Below, one piece after another: positions 26,067 to 36,983 of a stretch of 64,000 bases of DNA. Within the stretch, counting starts at the first letter, position 1; each line of letters starts with the position of its first letter. The notes beneath the pieces were generated by a model. That model searched no databases and was not told where the DNA came from. It saw only the letters and a list, made by a program, of their open reading frames with translations. Origin of the DNA: Capniomyces stellatus. Taxonomy: Eukaryota; Kickxellomycota; Harpellomycetes; Harpellales; Legeriomycetaceae. The translations under genes and the position numbers were made by a program. The stretch is from contig LUVW01000005.1 in NCBI GenBank assembly GCA_001661515.1, positions 396,263 to 460,262 of the forward strand. Direction: 5' to 3'.

Positions 26067-26535
26067 TTTTTCTTTGTTTAAAGCCAAAAAAAATTGAAAG
26101 TTCAAGTAGGGTTATTTAACGTATAGAGGAAATAGAGAGATTTGTGCTGGAAAGTATGTGAAATAAGACTAAAAACACTTTCAAGTGCTCTACAATTTTA
26201 AACCTAGAATTAAATACATACAGTAGAAAGATATAATTGTATAAAATTTGCTGAAATTGGTATAATCATGATTAAAATGGCAATTGAATGGCAAGAAAAA
26301 AGTCGAGCTTAAACTAAAAAAGCAAAATTGGGAACTGCATTCATTATATTGTCTATGTTTCTAAATTGATGGCCAAAACAAAAAAAATTAAAAAAGCAAG
26401 CCAAACCTTTCTCACACAAACTGCTTCTATAAAGAATTAGAAGCTCGCAACATTTAACGAACTCCCAACAATGCAAGTCTCTGTTCGCATGATCCAATTA
26501 CAATCACAGATTTTAGAGCGTTATTGTTGCTTATT

Positions 26536-26862
26536 TTATTTTATTCCAAAATAGCCAAAACAAACTCGTTTATTTTCAACACAGTGTGTATATTCTGAAT
26601 GGTAGTAGCTACTAGTTGACTTGCGTGCGCTACGATAGCTTTGATACCCCAATGTCCGCCTTTCTGCAACCAACATACCGTAACCCGCATTAAGGTAGTG
26701 CATATTAAATTCCAGAGTCATAATTGACACAAATGTCTCGGAAAACATCGAGAGGACACTTGAGACGAGCATCACTATAGCGTAGGATGACATGGCATTA
26801 ATTATACTCATGAGTTTGTACTTTGAATGTTGAACATCAACTCTTATAACTTTAGCTTTCAT
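26536..26862 (-). CDS. Possible small membrane protein, unknown
   Basis: Frame of 108 residues from the ATG at 26862; it stays open upstream without another ATG. One or two hydrophobic segments lie around residues 18-50, rich in Ile/Val/Met/Ser. A polar tail follows, with Arg/Ser/Tyr clusters and two cysteines near the end. GC content is higher than in the flanking spacer and codons such as CTC, GTC and TCG appear, which supports coding. No family is recognised. CCAACAG just before the ATG could also be a splice acceptor, so an upstream exon is possible. It lies between the kinase gene on the same strand and Tfb2 on the other. Confidence 0.4.
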   Translation of the reverse strand: MKAKVIRVDVQHSKYKLMSIINAMSSYAIVMLVSSVLSMFSETFVSIMTLEFNMHYLNAGYGMLVAERRTLGYQSYRSARKSTSSYYHSEYTHCVENKRVCFGYFGIK

Positions 26863-27330
26863 GTCTGTTGGTTTTAAATTGTCTTGATTGTAAATAATCA
26901 AATTCAGTTATTAAAAAGATGATCATAATAGCAAAAAAAGAGAATCATTAATTCAGAAAAACACCAAAATAAACAAACTCCCTAAAAAAAAAAAGCTAAC
27001 AAAAAAAGCAAGTAAATAAACAAATTATCGACACTTATTGGCTAAGACATCAACTGAACAATAAAAGTTGAAATAACGTACTTTGGAAAAAAAAAACCAC
27101 CCAATTAATATCAAGCAGAGTCAAGCAATTTCGTTTTAAAGCAGAAAGCCTAGGAAAAAAAATACTTGAAAAAAAGGAAATACAAATGAAGAATCAAGAA
27201 AGAACTAATAATGAGCAATGGTCTAGGTGTAATTAGCTGCTTTAACTTGTAAGGCAGGAACAAAAGGCAAATTAGAATCGAGATTAACATACCAAAACAC
27301 AGAATAATAGTAGATCACAAGATATTTTAA
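26863..27330. other. AT-rich spacer upstream of Tfb2
   Basis: Contains many A runs of 6-10 bases. It should hold the Tfb2 promoter. No element recognised. Confidence 0.5.
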
Positions 27331-29629
27331 ATGTCGACGACAGAAAATAGCGAAGATGGGGACAGTCAATTCCAAGTCACGATATTGGAGTACCTCGAAT
27401 CTTTACCAAAGGAGCTAAGTCATCGTATATATAACAAGCCCGCTGCATGCCTGGCTATTTTTAGGTACCAATACTATATTTTACTTGTACAATGATGTGG
27501 GTGTAGCTAAAGCGCACACTTATATGCATGAATACAACGCGTTATTTCTACAAATAAAACTGAGTTGAGAAATTTGAGGAATGACATTCAAAAAAAAAAA
27601 AAGAATTTGACTAAATGTCACAGCTTAATCAATATTTTATAAAAATGGCCAACTTACGACTAGATTGCTGCCCTCAGTTTCGAAGCAAATTGTGATGTCA
27701 ATCTTGTACATTAAAAAGCCAATTCCAGAAAAAGAAATATTACAATGGGCTAAAAAGAAAAAAACAAGGTAGGAATGGAGGAATTAAACGCGAGAAAGGT
27801 GTTTAGTTTTGGATAAAAAACGTAATTCGTGGACTTGGTTGTTAAAACCAAGTTAATTGATAAATGTGTATATGCATATGTGCATAAGTGCATGTAAATA
27901 ATATCCATTCGCATGCTGTTAACACGTAGTATAATTCAGAGAAGCTTGAACTCATTGCGTAAGTTGTATATGCTGGTTGATCTCAAAGATCAGATCTGCT
28001 TAAACGAAGGTTTCCGGGAACAACTTATCAACGCGCTTACTGGAGGGTAAATATATTTCTATTTTATTTGGTTTATTTGGCTTATTCGTGGTATCAGATT
28101 TAGCTTGACTGGAACTTTTGGACATAATTAATCTTAAACTAAAATATCTTTTATCAAATAGTGGCGATCGAGGAAGCTTCATGTCTGTGGATGAGAATGT
28201 TGAAAGTCAAAAGGTCGAGTTCAAGTACTTGGATATCTATGCGGCTGAAAAATGGGAGGTAGGTTCATAGTCATGAGGTTCTTAATCTTTTAAATTTGAA
28301 TACTGGCTTGGATTTATCTAAGCTACGCCGAGAACGGTGTATCAACAATAGTAGGGAAATCGAGTTCAAAAGCTAGGTATTTTATTTTATTGTGCTTAAT
28401 TATTTTGTTGGTAACAGTTTTGGTGAATAAACATTTCTAGTCGATTTTGCATTATATGGTGGGGACAACAACGGAAAAGACCCAGCCTAGTTCTGAGGTT
28501 TTGCAGCTATTGAGAAAGTCGGGGCTTATGTCGGTGATTGAAGGAGAGCTTCAGATCACAAGTCGGGGATTCCAGTTTCTACTACAGGATATATGTTCGC
28601 AAATATGGACGGTCTTGTTGCAGTATTTGCATATGAGGGAGGAACAAGAGGTGGATGTGGTGGCGATATTGGTGTTTTTTTTCCAGCTGGGAAATCTGGA
28701 GTTTGGAAAAGCATACACCACAGGGAGTTTGTCCAATGTTGAAAAGCAGGCACTGAGGGACTTGCAAGAGCTGGGGTTTGTTTACCAGCCAAAAAAGGGC
28801 AAAAACGAATTTATACCAACTAGATTAGTTACAATCTTAACAGGGGCATCTATTTCAAGCATCAAGGCCACAATGTCACTACTTAGCAGTTCGAAGGCGA
28901 ATTTGAATGATAGCGTTGACCAGGACCATAATATAAACGAAGGAGGTGCTGATAGAGAGGGTTCAGATCCTGGATTTATTATTCTCGAAACAAATTACAG
29001 GGTCTATGCATATACAGGTAGGTTTGTCTATTTCAAAAGTTGGTGGTTGTTTGACAGATTATAATTTATTTATTTTATTTTGAAAAGAAAACACCCTAGG
29101 ATTGGTTGTCTGAAAGAGACTTCCTCGGGGTTGTGAGTATTCCTTATTAATGTTTATTTTTGTCAATATAGATTCCATGTTGCAGATATCGATTATGGGT
29201 CTATTTGCTCAATTAACAAGGCGATTTTCAAATCTGGTCACGGGGATAATTACTAGAGATAGTATAAGGAAGGCACTCAAAAATGGAATTACAGCTGACC
29301 AGATTATTACGTACTTGACAATGTACGCCCATGCACAAATGAGAGTTCAAACTCCACACATTCCGATTTCTGTTACTGACCAGATACGGCTGTGGGAGCT
29401 TGAAAAGAATAGAATAAACCCAACTCCATCGTTTTTATACCACGAGTTTAACCGACAACAAGACTTTGACACGGTACATCGCTATGCTGAACAACTAGGT
29501 GTTGTTTGCTGGGTGGACTCGAAGAAAAGAACTATGGTTGTGACGAGCAAAGGCCATGAGTCAGTTAAAGGGTTTGTCAAACGTAGAATGGCAGCACGAA
29601 ACTCGAGTACAGCAGCATCAAACAAATAA
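27331..29629 (+). CDS. TFB2: TFIIH core subunit Tfb2 (p52/GTF2H4)
   Basis: Six exons: 27331-27464, 27664-27768, 27942-28046, 28161-28258, 28441-29017 and 29172-29629. They encode about 491 residues, the usual Tfb2 length. Matching segments run through all exons: CLAIFRLLPSVSKQIV, the ILYIKKP helix, LRKLYMLVDLKD, EKWESILHYMVG, the FFQLGNLEFGKAY core, LGFVYQ, GFIILETNYRVYAYTDS and ITADQIITYL, then a C-terminal domain with QIRLWELEKNR. Known role: the TFIIH subunit that binds and stimulates the XPB/Ssl2 translocase in transcription initiation and nucleotide excision repair. The C-terminal domain pairs with Tfb5. My base count leaves one extra base in exon 4 (28161-28258) although the translated order is clear. 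Either my count is off or there is an indel. The second intron ends in GAG rather than TAG. Confidence 0.93.
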
Positions 29630-30424
29630 TGATCTTCAGGATTTAGGTTTTTTTTTTTATCTTTTTTTCTCCTCACTTAGATTGCCACAATATTTTTTTT
29701 TCTTTCTTTCTTTTTTTCTTTCTTTTTTTTTTCATAATTTGACATTAAAAAATTACTTTGGAATCATGATTACCGTTTACAGTTGATGTGGCAATGAGGG
29801 TTTTACGTGGTTGATAATTGTACTAGACCAGGGTTGATGGGTAGAGAGTATATTGGGTTTAAAAATAATAATAATATTAAGATCGAATCAAATTAAAACG
29901 TAGGCGATTAGGTAATGTGCGTGGGTTTTATTGAAAATATACCAGGTGTGTCCAATGGCCGACTTGACATCGCGGTTTGTAGATGCTCTATTGGGTTAAA
30001 GGAAATTCAAAAGGAATCATCGATGGATTGTGATTGATCAGTCAATATTGAGTTTAGGGTTGGTTGTTTTGCTGTTACTTTGTTTTGTTTATTGTTTTTT
30101 TTTTCAACTTTTTGTTTTGCTTTTCTTCACAGTTATGGATTGGGATTGACCAAACAATCGGATCAGAAAAAATATAGTTGTGAAACAGTTTGGTCGCATT
30201 ACAATACAAAAATACAAAAATACAAGATACAAAAATACAAAAATACAACAAGAGGATTCTGGTTGTAACACTGACGCTTCTTGGTTTTATTTTAACAGAC
30301 CTTAAAGCGGTTCAAGCTGTAAAGAAAACAAGGAATAAATAAAGTTCAGAAATAATCGAAGTCAACTCGACTAATAAGACAGAACCCAGTATAAGGGATT
30401 AGAGCCAAAAGAAAAAGGAATAAA
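29630..30424. other. Spacer between Tfb2 and the helicase gene
   Basis: T-rich just after the Tfb2 stop, then ordinary AT-rich sequence. An 8-base TACAAAAA-type repeat lies at about 30205-30248. No gene seen. Confidence 0.5.
30205..30248. repeat. TACAAAAA short tandem repeat
   Basis: About five to six imperfect copies of an 8-base unit, about 180 bp upstream of the helicase start codon. Confidence 0.75.
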
Positions 30425-33400
30425 ATGAAGCGATCAACACTGGCTTTCAACTCGCCTTCAAAACGAGACAAGACTGAGGGGGGGATCGGAGGCAATTCAG
30501 TCTCCAAATTGGCTAGATTTCACTCGGGCTTTTCAACTGCTTCGCAAATCCATTTAGGAATAAAGAATGAAGGGAATAGTGGGTTTGGGATAAAGAAAGA
30601 TGGCGTAAAAGGTAGTAACTCGGGAGCCAGTTATAGGCCAGTTATAACGGTAGGCGTTTTTGTTTGATGGATTGAGCAAGTTGAATGCAGTGTTGGAGTA
30701 GAGCTCTTGGTTGTGGTTGTGGTTTTTTTTTTTTTTTTTTTTGAAAAGCGGGTTTTATGAGCCTAAAGAAGTTTGAACTTAATTGTTTACGTTTGGAATT
30801 TACTATTAAAAGGTGAGCGATGGTGCTAAAAGTAGTTCTAAAGACGACACAAGCGAGAAGGTGGAGCTTGATGAAAAACAGCAAATGTTGGCAAGAAAAA
30901 ACATCCATGAGCCACTATTGATAGTTGCAGGTAATGAAAGAAACTAAAAGCAATGATACCAAGATAAGTGGAGAAAGAGAGTGATTGTAAGTGGTACTAA
31001 ATGAGAGAGAGTGTTTGGGTATAATGATATATAGGTGCAGGGTCCGGAAAAACAGCGACGTTGTGTGCAAGGGTCAAGTTTATAATAGAAAGCGGAGTGG
31101 AGCCAAACAGGATATTGGTGTTGACATTTTCGAACAAAGCAGCAGCGGAGCTCAAGGTGAGAAAGAAAAAACAAAATAAAAATTGAAGTTGAAAAGAAAG
31201 AGAACGAGAACGAGGTGATCTTAGCGTGTAAAGTTGGTAAAGTAAAGTTGGATGGATTGGGATGGAAATGTAGCAAAGAATAGACAAGATAATGTGTGAG
31301 AGGAGTATGGCTAAGGATAATAAGGACACGAAAAGGCCAGTGGTGGCGACGTTCCATGGGTTTAGTTTCCAGCTGGTGCAAAAGTACTATTCAAAATTGG
31401 GATTTAAGAGCAGACCGACAATTTGTTCAACTAAAGGACAGGAAACTGAGTTTTTGAGGGTAGGGATATTGAGAATAAACTCGTACAAGTTGGTGAGAAA
31501 GTATGAAGTGCTGCTGAAGAGACATGGGATGTGGGGAAGGGATGCGTGGGGGGAGAGTGGGGCTGGTATAGAGAATGGAAAGGAGTACTTGAACGGAGGG
31601 CTGAATATAGAGGAGAAGGAGCTGGTTGAAAGATGGAGGAGGGTAGAGGAGGTGGTTGGGGCTAACCAGTACGAACTGGGGGTGGACTTTGAGGGATTTG
31701 AGGGGAATGAAAAACCGATTGAGTTGACAAAGAAGGGGAAAATAAAGATAAAGAAGGACAAGAGCGAGCAGGAAAAGTACGAAAGTAGGGAGGTGATGTA
31801 CATGAAGCTGGCAGGCAGCAACGCAAAGCCAATGGCAAAGTATGACGTGCAGAAGGAAAAGGAGATGCTGGACCATATACACAAATTGCATGCGTTGGGG
31901 ATGGGGCGTGGGGAATACCCGTTAGAGTTTAGGGAGGCGATGGAGGGGTTTTTGTGGGCAAAGAGGAACAGCAGCAGTATAGATTTTGATGATATGTTGG
32001 AGTTGGGAAATATGGTTTTGAAAGACGAGAAGCTGAAGAGGCAAGTGTGCGGGCAGTTTCAGTATATGCTGGTGGATGAGTTCCAAGACCTGAACGTTCT
32101 GCAGATGGATATGATGATGTCAATGCAGAAGGCGCGTGGGTACTTGACGGTGGTTGGCGACGAGCGGCAGAGCATTTATGGGTTCCGGGGAGCAGCGCCA
32201 AACCACAACTTCAAGCTGTTTTTGGACCACTTTGTAGACAGCCGGGAGCGTGTGGGAGGGGCAGGGAGCGGACAGGCAGAGTCGTCGTTCCAGACGTTGA
32301 ACACCAACTACAGGTCGGGCGCGCTGATAGTGGAGTTGGGAAACATGATTATGGCGGAAAAGAGGATGAAAAACGAGTTGTTGAAAAGGTTGAGAGTTGA
32401 ACTGAACCCCGCGCCCAAAACACTGGGCAACAAGGCCGAGTGCCGGGCGTACCTGTGGAGGTTCCTGGACGAGGAAATGGAGGCCAACTTTATTGCTGCC
32501 CATATAAGGCAGCTGATAGACAAGGGCAAGTACAAGGGGAACGAAATTGCTGTTTTGATGAGAAGTCTCCGGTTTGGCGCCAACTGCCTGACAGCGAACC
32601 TGCAGAAGGCACTGACCCTGAATGGCGTCCAGTTTGTCGTTAGGGGCGGCATCTCGCTCGTCACAAACACCAAGTGGCGCGTACTGGCAATGCTGCTGCG
32701 TGCAGTTTGCTCAGCCTCTGATTCATATGCCTTGAATTCTATTATTCTTGAACTGGTTCCCAGGGTAGGCATGGTCACACTCTCTAAAATCGAAAAACAC
32801 GACTACTTGACCTTGGACTCGACCTCAGATTCGAACTCTAATTCTAATTCTAGTTCTGGATTTATCAACCACACCGACCAAGCCCTGGGCGGAATCAGCA
32901 ATTTGTCCAAGTACCTGTATCAGCCAAATTCAATCACCACCACCACCACCACCACAGCCGAAATAATCAGTGTCAAACCACGTGTTGAACCATCGCTGGA
33001 AGACTGTATAAATAAGGCTTTGCATAACTATGCGTTTTCCGATGTTGTCCGCAACAACCTGGCAGAGTTTATGGAACACATACAATGTCTTCGCGCGTTA
33101 ATTGGGCAAGTAAATTTGCACGACTTTGTGGTTTCTGCATCAAAGATTTTAGTAAAGTGTGAGGAAACCAAGATGCTGGCTTCCAACAAATTCAAAATCA
33201 ATGCCAACACCAACACCAACACCAACACCAGAGTCAGAGTCAGAATCAGAGATACAAATACTGACCAGAAAGACTCAAAGGATGAAGATTTCAGCTCTGA
33301 AAATGGTGTTTTGCAGATTGATGAGTTTTTGACCACCGTCTTGAAGGGGTTTTCCACCTTTTCAATCAACTCTGAGAAAAGCAATCCAACCAGTTCAGAA

Positions 33401-34069
33401 GCCCCAATTGATCCTGAAAATGGCCAGAGAATCGATGGTGGAACTGGCCAAGAGGTCAATAATAGGGGCGAAGAGTGGAGCACAAGTAGGATAGACTGCT
33501 ACTCTTCGGCCACTGCCAGCAACATTCTCGATTTTGTTGGTCATTTGACCATGCTATCAGACTCATCACTGACCAAAGATGGCGATGAAGCGGGTAAGCA
33601 AAATGTCGAAAATGTGGTAACCATTTCAACAATTCACCAGGCAAAGGGCCTTGAGTGGCCCGCAGTGTTTATGCCAATGTTTATCGAGTCGATAATTCCG
33701 TCGTTCCCAAGGAGCATCCCACCAGCATTCGGTGTTGTATCAACCGAGGCAGACGCAAGGTTGGCTGAGGCGAGCAATGCCCGCCACTTTGAGGAGGAGA
33801 GACGGCTGTGTTATGTGGGCGTTACAAGAGCTAAAAACGAGGTGTACTTGTCCTCGCCAAAGTACACAGTTGACCACACATTTTTGCACAAGAGCTTTGC
33901 AGGTTCGGGGTATTGCGAGGCGCTTTCTGGTCAGCTTGGTGACTACGACAAGTATGTTGCTGATATGAACTCAACCGTTGTGTCGCGGTTTTTGCCCTCA
34001 AAGCTTAAACTCTGTGGTGGCGATGTTAATGGGTTTGGTCACCTGGAGTTTAATGATTTTACCTCTTGA
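30425..34069 (+). CDS. SRS2: Srs2/UvrD-type superfamily 1A DNA helicase
   Basis: Four exons: 30425-30649, 30813-30930, 31035-31156 and 31274-34069. They give 1,086 residues, within the range of Srs2 proteins. SF1A motifs in order: GAGSGKT Walker A (K120, split by intron 2), motif Ia VLTFSNKAA, motif II VDEFQDLNVLQMD (D423/E424), motif III VVGDERQSIYGFRGA, motif IV LNTNYRS, motif V STIHQAKGLEWPAVF and motif VI RRLCYVGVTRAKNEVYLSSP. The family translocates 3' to 5' on single-stranded DNA. Srs2 strips Rad51 to restrain recombination. Low-complexity Ser-Asn, Thr and Asn-Thr inserts interrupt the C-terminal half. I see no obvious PCNA or SUMO-interacting tail, so the Srs2 name rests on motif similarity and fungal context. 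The first intron ends in AAG. Confidence 0.88.
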
Positions 34070-34711
34070 CTTATTATCACTTTTTTTTTTCTTTTTATCG
34101 GTATTTGCTTTTTACTAGTAATAATATATTCATTTTTCGTTGCTTTGAATTGTCACAAGAATAAATCATTCCTTTTTATTCGTTTTAAAATAAATCGCAC
34201 TTTTAATTTTATATTCTCTACCAACAACTGCAAAGTACTTGCTTTAACTTGAAACTACTAAATTAACTATTTTTACTTGTCTTTTAAGCTTACTAGTGTT
34301 TATTTTTATTTCTTCTTTCCCAATTCTGTATTAGCAAATTGATATATTTCCAACACATTGTCGAAGTAAATACCGAGCATAATAGTGATATATATAAAGT
34401 GGGTTGGATCTACCTACCTCTGTTTCTTTTGTTTCTTTTATTTTAATATTATTACTACTACTACCATTTAAATTATACATTTTACGTGTTTATCACCGTT
34501 TTTTTTTATATTGCCTTCTATAATCATACTCTTGGATTTTGAATCTAGTGAAAAAAAAAATCAATCCAAGAAAAAGAATATACAGATCCAGGAAAACAAC
34601 AAAAATTAAATAAAACCATCTAATATCACTCGAAGCCTAGAAAGATTATAAAAAGAATAAGAGGAAAAGTAAAAGTAAAAGTAAAAGTAAAAAGTAAAAT
34701 AGAGTAGAATA
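34070..34711. other. Spacer upstream of the Caf40 gene
   Basis: AT-rich; no gene. It ends in an AAAAGT hexamer array immediately before the Caf40 start codon. Confidence 0.5.
34665..34699. repeat. AAAAGT hexamer array, 5' leader of the Caf40 gene
   Basis: Five to six copies of AAAAGT end 12 bp before the ATG at 34712. A similar array occurs at 60634-60657, upstream of adenylosuccinate lyase. Confidence 0.8.
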
Positions 34712-34792
34712 ATGTCGAATCCTAGAGCTGCTGGATTTACATCTCAAAATTTCAGCCGACAACAGCAGCAGCAACAACAACAACACCAACAT

Positions 34793-34828
<36 letters not shown>

Positions 34829-36542
34829 GGCCAGCCTCAATCGTTGGAGCAAAGAGCATTAAATTCATTAACTGCCCAATTCACGCAAAACCAACAAGCA
34901 TACGCTCATCAAGCATCACAGCAACAACAGCAATCAATCTTGCCTCTGCCAGGTGTTTCAAATAGTGCTGGGCAAATGTACTTGAATGCCCAAACTTCGG
35001 CTGGGATCCTGAGCAATATTGCTGCCAACAATAGCTCTGTTATCAACTCTTTCAACGCCTCCAATCCAGAATCTGAAAGCATTTACTATTATATCCTCGG
35101 ATTGTTTAACCACGCCTCCAAAGAATATTCTTTGGCTGAACTAAGCAAACGACGCGACCAACATCCTGACTTGGCTTTGGCTTTATGGAATTCTTATGGT
35201 AAAATAAATAAATAAATAATCACATTTATCTGTATTCAATTCTATTACTGCTTTAACCGTTATATTCACATCTCTAACCAAGCATTGTTGTACTACTTTA
35301 TTTTTTTTTGTCGTGGCTGTGGGAGTTTAATGATTTTTTTTTATTGTTTAATATATTTTTTAATTCTGGCCATTTGGGCTTTGTCACTAACCAAATTAAC
35401 ACTACTAAAATCAAACCAAACAACGATGGTGATATTATCAATAAAACTGTATAGGTGTCATGACTATTCTGTACCAAGAGGTTATTTCAGTTTACCCGCT
35501 CCTCAACCCCCCAGTTTTAACCGTCCAGCAATCAAACAGAGTATGCAACGCCCTAGCCCTTTTGCAAATGATTGCTACTCACGAACAGACCAGAATGTCC
35601 TTTTTAAAGGCAAATATTCCCCAGCTATTGTACCCCTTTCTAAGCACCTCAAACAAAACAAAACCGTACGATAACCTGCGACTAACCAGCTTGGGTGTTA
35701 TTGGTGCTCTTGTTAAGGTATGTTGCATTTGACATCCAAAAAATAACCACGCTTAATTTATTTTGTTTACTATTGCCTTTCATACATACAAGTATATACT
35801 TAAAAACCCTCCTCCCCCCTTTTTTTTGTTGCATTTACTTACTTCTCTATGTATTCTTGTCTCTGTATATTAGTACGATAATCCCGAAGTCATTTGCTTC
35901 TTCTTCAGCACCGAATTTTTGCCTCTTTGCTTGAAAATCATGGATATCGGCAGTGAGCTTTGTAAAGTTGTAAGTATGAAATTAGCCTGTGTTATTCACG
36001 TACTTGCCACGTCTCTGGACTCTTAATTCGGGGGCTTGTATATTATATTATTCCTCTCATTTATTTACCTGCTTTTTCTTTTCTTTTTTCCTATTGGCTA
36101 GATTGCAACATTTATCTTCCAAAAAATCATTGCTGACCCAGGAGGTTTCCACTACGTCACTTCGCACCCAAAAAGACTAAAAACGGTAGTTATGATACTG
36201 AACAGTGTCGTCAACCAATTGATTGAAAACCAGTCTGTTAGGCTTTTAAAAAGCGTGGCCAAATGCTACTTGAGACTAGCCGATGACCCAGCGTAAGCAA
36301 TGTTTACTTTTGAATACTAGCTTGGTTTAGTTTGTTGTTGGTTCACAATCTGATTTGATTCTATTTGGTTTGATTTGATTTGTATCCCAAATTTTAGGTC
36401 ACGACAGTTTTTAGGTGCAAACTTGCCTATTCAATTCCAAGATAGTACTTTTTCGTCTATTGTGGCTGAAGATGTAACTTACCGCAAGCTAGTTTATCAA
36501 CTTTTGTATAAAATATCAAACGCTTCTGCCATTCTTTTATAA
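34712..36542 (+). CDS. CAF40: CCR4-NOT complex subunit Caf40/Rcd1 (CNOT9)
   Basis: Five exons: 34712-35198, 35455-35717, 35874-35969, 36102-36292 and 36398-36542, with consistent phases, encoding 393 residues. All four introns end in TAG. The N terminus carries two Gln-rich stretches at about residues 16-45 and near 65-75. The armadillo-like Rcd1 domain then fills the rest: [65 protein letters not shown] and [12 protein letters not shown]. Known role: CNOT9 is a peptide- and RNA-binding module of the CCR4-NOT deadenylase and translational repression complex. The domain continues to the stop codon with almost no tail. The nuclease at 7764-9509 belongs to the CCR4 catalytic family but is an Ngl2-like relative rather than Ccr4 itself. 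Confidence 0.95.
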
Positions 36543-36983
36543 ACCAAATCACTTTTTATCTTGTCATTTACCTATTTATTTATTCCTTTTTTTTAAAAAA
36601 GCTACTTTCTAACCATTTTTCCTATTTTAACAGAGTGCTTTCTTTGGTCACTCGTTTTATTTGTCTAGTATTTTTTTATTTTATTGTTCTTTCTACAACC
36701 AACTACAAAAAGACACTCTTCCTTATTTTATTTTATTTATTTATTATTTTTACTTTATTGCCTGCACTATATCTCAGAGCGTCTATAAAATAAAACAATA
36801 TGCAAGTCTATTAAGACTCGATGGGGAAAAAAAAAGCCCAGTTCCTTGTTGGGGTTGACTCTCAAATCACTATATCCCAAACCCCGATAAATGTAATGTC
36901 AGTGCTGGTACTAGATAGTGTATTTGAATAAAATCAAAATACAAAAATGAAAAGAGATCAAATGAAAATAAAAGAAAAATAAT
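36543..36983. other. Convergent intergenic spacer
   Basis: 441 bp between the Caf40 stop and the SET-gene stop. Very T-rich, with TTTATT clusters near 36575 and 36720-36760 that fit polyadenylation regions. No gene seen. Confidence 0.5.
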
